64,000 bases of DNA from Triops longicaudatus. Taxonomy: Eukaryota > Arthropoda > Branchiopoda > Notostraca > Triopsidae. The stretch is from contig JAGQDJ010000633.1 of the NCBI GenBank assembly GCA_022885665.1, positions 186,001 to 250,000 of the forward strand. Reading direction: 5' to 3'. The notes below the pieces were generated by a model. It searched no databases and was not told the DNA's origin. It worked only from the letters and a program-made list of their open reading frames with translations. A program made the translations under genes and the position numbers. Below are positions 1 to 10,617 of this stretch, one piece after another; position 1 is the first letter of the stretch, and each line of letters opens with the position of its first letter.

Positions 1-519
1 TGTTTACTATTTGGTTAGCAGTAGATAAACTCATTTGTTTTGGAGGGTGTCGCCTGATACGTTAGAGCCCTATCCCCTCTCGGGTAATGCAACCTTGAAT
101 TCAAGGTTGAATTGATCCAGTTTAAAACAATCCAAGTGCTTTCGGCTTTTCTACACCTGTCTACCATTGTCCTTCCGCATTTTGCAGCGAACCGTGTTGT
201 ACTGAATTCCGCATGCATTTATTATCGCGTCGACTTTACGTATTTTTTTCTTATTGCCTTTTACTTAGCCAAAGGTGCAAAACGGTGTGATTCCCTTCCT
301 TGACCTATTTAACAGCTCTTGAACGATTCGCAACTTTTTTTAAAACTGTGCGAAGAAAGCATCTGAGTGCCAAAAACGGTTCGCACGCGGCAAGTCGGGA
401 TTGTAAGTAAACTTGAAATCCTTGAAAGCAGTGACTTACGTAATTGCATAATTTTCTTAGATTCTGGCATTTTTTATACGCTTTGGACCAGAGAGGGAGT
501 AATTTTAAATTCACAAGTT
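1..519. other. Noncoding sequence upstream of MFSD12
   Basis: No open frame here resembles a known protein. The stretch should hold the promoter and 5' UTR of the MFSD12 gene that starts at 520. The frame that reads into MFSD12 stays open upstream to about 367 but contains no ATG before 520 and shows no family similarity, so I treat it as UTR. Confidence 0.5.
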
Positions 520-2946
520 ATGGCTCAACCACGTAACGGCGATGCAGAAATTTTTCCTCCTTATCGCGAATCCCCTTCACCGGTGATTGTGTCCTCCGCT
601 TCACTGCAGAAGAATTTGCCGTTATCCACGAAACTCGCTTTCAGTGTCGGTCATTTTTTGAACGATCTCTGTGCGTCGATGTGGTTTACGTATTTGCTGG
701 TTTTCTTCCATTTGGTGCTGGATTTTGACAACACATTAGCGGGTGTTGTTTTACTTATCGGACAAATCGCGGATGGATTAGCGACGCCGTGGGTAGGCCT
801 GCAAGTTGGTGAAGTCGTTTCGAAACCAAACGGACTTTTCCCGGTTCGGAAGAGATGGTGGCATATCGGGCCGCGAAAAAGCTGGCATTTGGCGGGTAAG
901 ACGTAGTCTTATCTACATTTACGAAAGATAGCAATGTTTGTTTAAATATATATTGACTAAAAATCTATTGACTAATCGACACTGTGCTAGATCTTACATT
1001 CTTGACGTTACGTAAAACGAAAAATTCTCGAATAAAGATATTTTTTCTTCGGATAATGTTAATTCGTGTGTTATTTCATTAAGGAACGATTGCGATTTTG
1101 CTGAGTTTCCCGTTTATTTTCATGCCATGTGTTGGCTGCAGTACGTCGAGCCCTGCGGCACAATTGGTGTATTTTGGGGCATTTGTTGTTATATTCCAAT
1201 TGGGTTGGGCTTCCGTACAAATTTCCCACTTATCGCTCATTCCTGTGTTGGCCCAAGATGAGGAATCCAGGACGGAACTTACTGCATGGAGATACGCATG
1301 CACGGTTTTAGCGAACGTACTAGTCTACGCCTTGACATGGCTACTTTTGGGCCTAGGAGGCGCATCGCAGCGAGTGGTTGCCGCCGAAGATGCCTCAAAA
1401 TTTAGAGTAAGAGTGAAAAGTAACGAAAAACGAGAAAGACTGTATTTCTTGGGCGTTTGCAGGACGTAGTATTCATTTCACTGGGATTGGGAACGTTAAC
1501 CTCGTTATGGTTCCAAGTGGGCGTCCATGAGGAATCCCAAGCACCCGTCATTGATGACGACGATGTACCTTTACTGGGTCAGGAAAAGAAGCCTGTTATG
1601 ACCCCGTCTGCTTGGTTAAAACATATCCAGTTTTATCAAGTAATGATTTTCTTGAGTTTTGCGTCTACTAACTTTTTGCTCTGAAAATTTTCCAGGTTGC
1701 TCTCTTATACATGGCTACTCGCTTGTTTGTCAACCTCTCACAAGTTTATTTACCTTTGTATTTACAAGACAGTTTAGCTCTCGGAGCTACAAGTGTGGCA
1801 ACAACGCCACTTGCTTTATTCGTTTCTGGATTTTTAGCATCGCTGTTAATGCGGCCTTTGACCAGATGGATAGGAAGAAAAGTAATGTGCGATTTGTCAT
1901 ACTTTAAGAGTAGTTTTCATTTCGTTCGTTGACAGTGGGTCTACCTGATTGGAACTTTGCTTGGTCTCGGGGCCTGCGCTTTGGTCTGGTTCGGTGAAGG
2001 AGACTGGTATAGAATTTATGGTGTCTATGTCGTAGCGAGTTTGTTTGGAGCCGGGGGCTCTACGATGTTGATTACGTCGCTGGCGATCACTGCCGATATG
2101 ATCGGACCACACGTAGAATCCGGTGCTTTTGTGTACGGCGCGATGAGTTTCACGGATAAACTGTCCAATGGCGGTGCAGTAATGATCATCCAGTACTTAC
2201 ATCCATGCCAGTAAGTACATTTCAGTAATTTTAGGAGCATTCATTTATTTACAGTAGAATTCCAATTTTGTCAATCGGTCGGGACCGGAGGGTAATGGAC
2301 AAATAGGGGATAGTTAAAGTCAGAAAGATGACAAAACCAGCTGCACTTGTTAAGTGCATTAGGAATATTTTGGAAATTTTCAGTGCGGAATAAATAATTC
2401 AAAATATATTGCATTGCAAACTTCATTGAAAATTTTGTAAGATTATTAGGGCAAACCTCGTGTGATCTATCCCTAAATTGCTTCAAAATCAACGTAAAAC
2501 CCCATGATTAAAGAAGAAAAATCTTTGCTGAGCTGGTGTCCGTAATCGGGATTTACCTTAATCGGGGTTGACAAAATCGGAGTTCTGTTGCACGTGCATT
2601 TATATTTTGTAAATAGCTTCATAGTTTTTAGGCATTTTTTTCTTTGTCATACCAATTTTTTATGAATGTTTTTCTATAACTTAGGAGCTGTTGCCCGGAG
2701 TGCACAAGGTATTATGTACAAATTCTGGCTTTTGTTTGCGGTGGTGCTGCGATCTTAGCTGTTGTGAGTTTAGCTACTTTAATCTCGACCAAGATTGGAG
2801 TGAATTCGAAAGGTATTACAAGTTTTTAGCTATTCTGCAGCTTATTTGTGGTTTCTTTTAAAGGTTACTCCAGCTTGAGCGTTGTTGCTGATGACGATGC
2901 ATCCGACTCCAGTATTGTTCATTCGGGTCCAAATTCACCTCGTTAA
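520..2946 (+). CDS. MFSD12: MFSD12-like lysosomal/melanosomal MFS transporter
   Basis: Seven coding exons with matching phases: 520-895, 1084-1406, 1463-1639, 1696-1881, 1936-2210, 2685-2812 and 2864-2946, giving 515 residues (human MFSD12 is of similar length). The family signature is visible throughout: GHFLNDLCASMWFTYLL at residues 45-60, GQIADGLATP at 81-90, GPRKSWHLAGT across the first intron, then LLSFPFIFMPC, GWASVQISHLSLIP, LTAWRY, VNLSQVYLPLYL, IGPHVESGAFVYGAMSFTDK and the late LHPCQSCCPEC. MFSD12 proteins are multi-pass carriers of lysosomes and melanosomes, linked to cysteine import and pigmentation. The ATG at 520 is the first in frame and places the conserved block at the usual distance from the N terminus. 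The intron at 2211-2684 holds a MITE. The loop carrying MFS motif A is atypical (see findings). Identity is firm; substrate is inferred from the family. Confidence 0.93.
2252..2590. mobile_element. Degraded pogo/Tigger-like MITE in MFSD12 intron 5
   Basis: Imperfect terminal inverted repeats bound a 339-bp non-coding unit. The left end reads CAGTAGAATTCCAATTTTGT and the right end, read on the minus strand, CAACAGAACTCCGATTTTGT. The left end follows a TA; the right TA is lost. CAGTAGA-type ends with TA duplications are typical of pogo/Tigger-like Tc1-mariner elements. There is no transposase, so it would be non-autonomous. Related end sequences recur near 10.57 and 41.24 kb. Confidence 0.6.
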
Positions 2947-5900
2947 TTTTGAACACTTTAAAGGTTTTACTGCTTAAGATCAGTTTTATTGCAAATTTGA
3001 TTGGACAACTGGCCATATTTTGTTGAGTTTGTATAAGCCCACAGTTTGTGCACTTGTGGAATATATATTTTGTATAAAAAATTGTGAGATTTGAACACAT
3101 ATTTTGTATCCAAGCTCAGGTTCGCTGGACGATTTGCAGATCTACTTTATTTGTGCGATGTCAAAAATCAAAAACATTGTATTCAAAATAGTACTTTCCA
3201 TGCGGCAACATTTCGCAAAATTACTTGAAAGCTCTCGTAACTTGCACTGTAGAGAAAACAATGATCTGTGATACAATTGGGGAAGTAGAACTTAAAAAAA
3301 ACTACATTTTTAATCTTTGTACGTTAACTGTGAATCATCATGGGTTACCAAATTTACGTATTTATTTACATATTTAGATACGAAAGGTAGTTCTGCTCAT
3401 TGAACATACATGTACAGTACAGGGTGGGTCGGAAGTCCCATTGTAACATTGTTCGCCCGGTCCCGAGCCTATACGAATAAGCGGGTTGCATTATACTCCG
3501 CTGTATTTGGCATGGGGATTTGTGGAGTATTTTCGCAGTAATTTCTTTAAAAGAAGACTTTAGGAATTGCTGCTTTTTAAAGTCCCAAGACGTTAATAGG
3601 AGAAATGCCGAATAAAAATGTTTCACAGGTTAAGCAGCGGAACATGGCGCCGTTTTTCCTCCGTAAAGATCAATTTTCATTTGAGTACGTATCATATAGA
3701 AGTTACCTCTCTAAGAAAATGTTAACTAATTTTAATGTCATTGAGACTAACATTATTTTTAAACTTAGCTAATTATAACAACAAGGATGTTTGGTTTAAA
3801 AAAGCAGACTGATTTTTCACCGGAGAGCTCGGCGGCCGGCTCCAAACCGCAGTTTGGAAAGTCCGATCGAAACTTCGAAATGCGTGTGGCTACGTGTTGT
3901 ACTTTAAGCTTACTAGGTGGCGAGAGTTGACAAGCTCAATGTTTAAGACGAGACGCGGGTTTGAAATGCGCTTCACACGTTTCTAATGTGATGTCTAATA
4001 CGTAGTGTAAACGTTTTTCGATATTATTTTGTTCCTTTTTATATTGGAACGGATTGAAAGTAATATTTGCATTGGGCATTCCGGTCAATGAAGCATGGAA
4101 AAGTCAGCAATGGTTAATGTAGTCATCAGCTGGAGGGCAGGTCGTCGGGGGGTCAATTATGCAGAGTTGGTCTTGCCCCTTTTTTGCATCAGGATATGGG
4201 TTTAGCTGTTGGTTACTTGGGTGCATAAGTAAACACTCGAAAAGGTTGTGTACCTTGCGAGCCGCGTTTCTCAATCACGTATTCATGAGATTCAGGTGAG
4301 ATAATGAAAGGGCAATAGATTTCCCGAGTTGACAGGGTGAGAAGGCCAGCTTTTATTTCTTTTCCTGTGAAACTGTAATTACAGCAGCGATTTTTTAGTT
4401 ACCCGATTGACAGACTAAAAAAGAGTAAGCAAAAAGTAGAAAAATGAACAGGCATTCCTATATCCTTTTCTTCCTTTGTTTTAATAAAAGACTTTCAATG
4501 AGTTCCGTTTTTATCTTAAAACAAATGGAGTCGAGATCAAAGCGTAGCTAATGCTCAAGCTATTGTGTTCCAAGGCAATCAACTTTATGCTAACATCCGG
4601 GAAGAATAAAGTCATCATAGCGTTTTAAAAGGGGGAGAAGGAATAAAAGGAGGAAAAAGTATTTTAACTATTACAACAGGCTTTTTCTTTCATTGTTTGA
4701 GGTCTCCATTATCTACTCCGAGACTCCTTTTTGGCACCTCGAAAGCTCAAAAGCAAAAGGTCTCTTTCGTTTTCCTCTAGGTCGCTGGTAGCTATTGTTG
4801 AGTGTTGCTACTTTTGTTGTCATTTTTTCTCTGAAATATCTTTTTGGTATTTCAGGCATAGCAAGAGATTGCAAGGAGCGCGTCCAAACATAAGGTCTCT
4901 TTCTCAATCTTCCCCTTCAATCACTAATTTTTCCGTCAAGATTTGCTCCGTAACTAAATAAACAAAAAGCGAAAGAATTCTAAGAAATAATGCGAACGCT
5001 GCTCAGAAACTTACATTTGTTACATTTTTCATTTAAAAAAATGCGTGTAATAAATTACACAAACACGTGAATATTTCTGACACGATTTTAGAACGTATGT
5101 GAACTAGTTAACACGTTTACGTAATTAACCAGTCAAGTCTTAATCCGACTTGAGCTCGGGTCCCAGAGAGGCCGGTTAATCGGGGGTCTGTGTATTTCCT
5201 AAGCTCGTTCCTCCCCGTCCTGTGGTTAGTTTAATTGAGTTGCACGAGCTCTCAGCCTCAGGCTTAGTTCTCTCTTCGAAGGAAACTCTTGAAAGATTCA
5301 TCTGTGCCTAGTAAAAGCTTGTACAACCGAATACACCAGCCATACTTGAGTCTTGGACCGAAACGGCCCTGATTTGCATGTCGTTAATTCTCAAAACAAG
5401 TTACGTAGAATCTCCTTTAAAAGAACCAGTAACAGAAAGAAGATACGAAAAGGGAAGAACGAATAGATGGCTCAAGTTTTGAAGAAAGATATAAAAATGG
5501 TCTTAAGGTTCGTGAAGAAACGTACCCTTGATGGATGATGGCACTTTGTTTCTTCCCTTCTAAATACCCCAGAAATTCCCAGATTTTTCTTTTTGTTTTT
5601 GCTACACACTTGTCGCTACTCATACTGTTTAATGACCCAAACGTTCTTTATGTATGTCGTATAACTCTTTGGTCGAGAAAAATCCATTTGTGTTAATTTT
5701 TTTCAGAATTTGTCTTTAAAGAAAGGCAGACACCACACATTTTAATTCAGCTTGTCAACGTTTAATAATATAAAAGAAAATTAAGTAATTACGAAGTGGA
5801 TGTCAATGGATAAAAAAGGCAGACTAAACGTGAAACCGCCCTGTGGCGCCACCTCGAATTTCCACGTGTGATGATCAGACGACCGTCAGTATAACTTCAT

Positions 5901-8900
5901 CACTCACCCATTTCATTTCGCCACTTTGTTTTAGTAATTTGCTACCTGGGCCGGATATGTTTTAATCTTCCAACTCCATTACGGGCTGCAGCCCACAAGA
6001 TTTTTGTGCACCTCGGGGCCTGAGGGGGCTTTCAAGAGGCACCAAAACTCCAAACCTGCTTCCGTTATTTTTTTTTCCCTACAAGAAAATCTCTCCAGGT
6101 GTGCTGACCACCTCTCGGATGTTTCTTTTTAGGGTCTGGTGAGAGCCACAGGGAAGAAATTTCTCTCTTGTATAAAATTTTTTACCTGGACCGGCTCAGG
6201 ATTGAGACTATAGAGCTGTTAGGACCCATGGTCCCCCGGGCCGTTTTCGCTTAACTATTGTATGGTGCTGTTGCCCGTTCCTTTGCAAAAGTCCGTGTTG
6301 GCTCTCATGTTGTGGGGCTATGAATCTTGTCTCGCAAAGTTGGAAAATGTCGGCCCCATAATTTTCACGACCCAGCCGCGCTTGGTTGGGCTCCTCCCCG
6401 TCCCTTTAGCCTCCTCCCCAAACCCCCCTACAGTTCCCTTTGATGAATCTGTCAGGAAAAATAACACTCGCGCACACCGACCACGCCCTCTGCGTGCCAA
6501 GGTACTTCGCCAGACAGCCATGATACCTTGCGAAAAAATATCCCAATCCCCCAAGACTGAAAAATGCCCGAGCCGTGTGATTACCTGAGCAAATTTCCAG
6601 CTTCCAATTTACCCGTTGGAAAATTTTCTGGCACTATAGGCGACGTTTCGGTATTCTCGCCGGGGAGGGAAGGGGGACTTCCCTTTAGAAAAGCAGGTGC
6701 AGTGGTTTATAATTACTGTAACAGAAATGCTGAGCGCTGAGAATGAGATGAACAAGACATACAAGTGGTTTATATATCATCTATTTTTTAGGAGATTTTT
6801 TTTTATCCCGGTTAGAAGACGCTCGGGAAGGGGTCGGGAGTATAAAACCGGAGTTCATGGCACGCATAACTAAGCTGTAGGAAATTCGAAATTGCAACTT
6901 AATAAGCATGTTACCAGCTTGTAAATCTGGATTTTCTAGCCAGTTGCACTGCAAGTTTTCTTTTGAATCTTACGCCATAAGCCACGCCCGTTATTCATGA
7001 CTGCCTTTTTTTCAACACTTGTAGTGTACTCCACATGGCGAGATTTTTTGTTCGTGTTTATCCCTGCTTGGTCTTATCAGGAAATTTGGCGTCTTCGTTG
7101 CTCGCCCATGGAAAAAAAAAACAGCCGGGGCTTTGGCGAAGAAAATCGTGACGGAGCACGCCTCCGTTATGAGGTTTGGTTGTTGGGGAATGCGAGCAAA
7201 AAAACGAGTCGGATATGGGGTGGGTTGCATGACGCTGTGGGGGTTTTCCAGCCGTTTGGATAATTAAGTTGTTGGGTGAGGGATAATAATGACGTCGAAG
7301 TGTGTGTAGGGGGAGGGGATTAGACTTGTACGGCCGGGTGTGAAGGATTCTTCAGTGTTGGCAGCGGACAAGAGACCTTGTCGGCTACCAGCGTCGTTGA
7401 CGAGCGCGACGGATTGCGGAAATGTCACGCTTCATTTTTGAATCTTCTCGAGAAAAGGGTCCAGCCCCCAATCACACGCTTCTTTGAGAAGTATTTACAT
7501 ACGTAAAATCACAGGAAAGCCGTCTTGTGTTCCTTTATGAGGTGAGCATGTGAAGAAGAGTGTGTGATACGAGTGGCGTACAAAAAGCAAGCGAAAATAG
7601 AAAGGAGGGTTAGTGGAGAGAAAGAAAATTTCATGGAGAGCTGTGAAGAATTGCCCAAAGTTGGCAAGGTTTGAAAGATTAGCCGGCCGATCCGTCAACC
7701 CTCCCAACCTGAAACGTGAAAGATTGCGTGAGGCAAGTGTGTGACGTTCACTTGACAGTCCCTTCAAGCTCCTGTTCACTGGATAACGAGTTTTCTTTTC
7801 CCCTTGGAATGGCATCAAAGATTTATTTACCCTTATTTGTTAAGAATCTTTATAGTTTTTTTTTACAAAATATTATGTATTTCTTTGAGCATGTTTTGAT
7901 TAATTTATAAAAAAAATCCCAATTTTTTTGCGCAATTAATTAGCTCAGTTGTAACAGCACGTGAACGGAAAGGCAAATAATGAAAACTTCTATGTGCGTA
8001 CAAAAGTATTTAAGAATATTATTTTTAGTGCAATGTAGTAAGTTTAAGAGAGGTTTTATATATGTGCTTGTATAACGAGATTATGTTGACGAAAATACTC
8101 ATTTTGGTTGAACTGTAATAAATTCCCATTTGAATAAAAAAAATTATATATAGAAAATTGCGGTTGTAATATAACCTGTGGGACTTAACAAAATACCTAC
8201 TATTGCTGGAACAAAATATATAGTAGACTCATTCGTACAGGGCTTAATCGGTGACTGGCTTGACCACATGTTTTAATAAAAATAAATGGGATTACATTTG
8301 TTAACAGACCGATGCGAGTTTGAATAATAATAATAATTTTAATTAAAAAGCTACCAAAGTTACTTACTTCTTACTGAAACTGACACATGCTTCATGAATG
8401 TGTATCATTAATATTAACATGTTTTTAAAGCCATTTTATTGCACCTTAATCACTTTCGCAAACTCTTTCGCGTTAAACTCTTTTCCGGTTATCCGACGGT
8501 TTGATTCTCCAGCCTGACAGCATAAGTGGAAGACTATGATATTGCAATAAAGCAATTTTTTAGTGCTCAAAATTTAGCGAATTTACTGCCCCGTAAATTT
8601 GGGTTTAGATAAACGAGACCACGTAAATGGAAGGTAGGTAAATAGAGTAGTTCGAATGTTTAGGATAATCAAGTTGGGGCTTGTATATTTTACCCATTTG
8701 TTCCGGTCATCGGAACGCCAAACCCCTCCCGTGCAAAATTTTCGTCCATCTGTGGGTGTAAGTGGGTTTTTATGTAAAAGAGGGCACTGAGAGAATTTGG
8801 GGATGTAAAAGAGGAGCAATAAAGAGTGGTGACCGGTTTTGCGGTTCGGAATTGGCGGTTTGGCCTATTGCACCTTACCGGTTATGATGGGCGATTGCCC

Positions 8901-8944
8901 ACCCGGGCCGGTTTTGAGCTGGAGGTCTGTACCACCCAACTTCT
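2947..8944. other. Noncoding stretch downstream of MFSD12
   Basis: This holds the MFSD12 3' UTR (an AATAAA lies at 3611-3616, with no closer canonical signal) followed by AT-rich intergenic DNA. Small open frames on both strands have no recognisable domains, no splice-consistent continuation and no coding-like composition. A possible decayed MITE spans about 8222-8505, and a TATA-like motif is at 6841. I see no gene. Confidence 0.5.
6841..6847 (+). promoter_or_regulatory. Isolated TATA-box-like motif
   Basis: TATAAAA follows a locally G-rich stretch (CGGGAAGGGGTCGGGAG). No coding exon follows on the same strand, so this is only a candidate core promoter for an unseen noncoding transcript or distant 5' exon. 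Confidence 0.15.
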
Positions 8945-9018
8945 TGATCGCCAAGTTCAGCGCGGGCGGCCCTCACCTACCACAACGCTCTCGCGTCGCG
9001 CGTGGCGAGCCCGCGCAA
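8945..9018. other. CpG-dense patch in AT-rich intergenic DNA
   Basis: About fourteen CpG dinucleotides fall within roughly 75 bp, including CTCGCGTCGCGCGTGGCGAG, while the neighbouring kilobases are AT-rich and CpG-poor. No gene was recognised here. It may be a regulatory element or a distal promoter. Confidence 0.35.
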
Positions 9019-10565
9019 CTTTTTCTCCCGCATATTAAGCAATAACCAGTTCCACCAGCCCCGATAGCTTTCTTGTCCCTGGCGTTGTCTGTCCTCAAAA
9101 TCTTTATCCCACCTCCTGCAGTGGCATTTGACTCGTAGTTGATGTGAAAAGAGGGAGAGACTACCAGAAGCGTTGGCGTGTAAGGCAATGGGGTGCAAAA
9201 GGGGTGTAGTTGTAGGGGGGGGGGGAGAAAAGCACTTAACCTGCGCGAAAGCCCCTTGTTCTCTTCGTTCCCTTTTTGTAGTCTCTACAGAGGACAAGTC
9301 TATATCGTCATTTGAAAGCACAGCAGGTCTTCCTTTTTCGAACTGGCAATGCAAGAAATTCTCTTTTAGCCCTAGCTTTGGCGTTGACTCAAAAGGGGGG
9401 AAAACCTTGACCAGTTTCCACCCCCAACTGTTGTCGTCTCTGAGTTAAGGTTTTTACTAGGAGCCTTTCGTTAGAATCGCTCGACAAGGCGACAAGAATT
9501 CTCGTTAGACATCCTTACTAGATTCTTTTCAAACACCTTTAACACTAAAGCCCCAAAACCTATTGAGCCACGCACCTTGGAAAATGTGGTGGAGCTAACG
9601 CTATTTCAACTGTGGGGTGAACAAGGATTACTGTCCACCACCGGAAAACGGACCGGGGATAGTTTTTCGCCCCTTTCCATAAAGCAAGAGATGGATGAGG
9701 GTCGTAAATTGGGCTACAGATGACGCAATCCAAGCCGGTAGTGCTGGTACCAAGTGCTCGTTTTAAGGGGGCTGCACGGTTCCATTCAGAGAGTCGTCAG
9801 GTAGTGTAACGTAGGAGTATTGCGGAAGTAATACTAAATTGTCGCCAAAGATACTGACAGTGATGTATTAAGAGGTGTAAAAGAGATGTACAGCACTTTA
9901 TCTCCTGCGCAAGGACTGTCGGCAGGAGCCAACGCGCTGAAAGTAAGGGTTGCATAAAAGTTTTGCGAAGTAAAGCTCAGACAATCGTTTATTTCGCATG
10001 TTTGCGTTATTTAAAGGCTCAGCGCTTTAAAACGAAACTTTGTCAAGTTTCTGTGTTATAAGTCATGGTAATTTGGTATGAATGCGGTATGTCGCTTCAA
10101 AAACGAGATTAATTGCCATACCAGACTAGAAGTGAAGTCACGGACAGTGAAAATACGTAATCTTATTTTAGAAATGTTATATAAGTTTCTACTCGACATG
10201 TATGGACATACGCCCTCTATGCCAAGCAATCTGTGCGGGCTTTTTATGACACGATTAAGGAGAATCTTGCTGTTTGTGTGGGAGATGTTGCCAGATGGCG
10301 ATTCCAGAAGAAGCTGTAAATTCAGAGTGCGGTTTTCGCAGACTGACCGCAATCCATGTGATCGCCTATATATCCGTTCTCTTACTCAATAAACGTAACC
10401 ACTAATCTGTTTCTTTGATTCCTGAAACAATGGTGCTCTGCAAGAGAAAACTATTGTGCAAGCAACGCTAATACTATCCGAATACAAACCAAGATCAAGC
10501 TCGTCTAAATGAACGTAAAATCTTACTGTTCATGTATTTCAGAAGAAATGCGTTCGCCGCAGTGA

Positions 10566-10617
10566 CTGACAAAATCTGGAGTTTCCTTATTTGGGATTGA
10601 CACAATCTGAGTTCTAC
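10566..10617. repeat. Relic end of the pogo-like MITE family
   Basis: TGACAAAATCTGGAGTTTCC followed by ATTGACACAATCTGAGTTC repeats the terminal motif seen in the MFSD12-intron element (TTGACAAAATCGGAGTT) and near 41241. No matching opposite end was found, so it is a fragment. Confidence 0.4.

Noticed and set aside
8530..8552. Resemblance to the miR-7 mature sequence (TGGAAGACTA...)
   Set aside because: Matching stops after about ten bases and no opposing hairpin arm is present.
10056..10392. Overlapping frames of about 100 codons on both strands
   Set aside because: No recognisable domain on either strand, and frames on both strands are mirror shadows of each other; neither looks coding.
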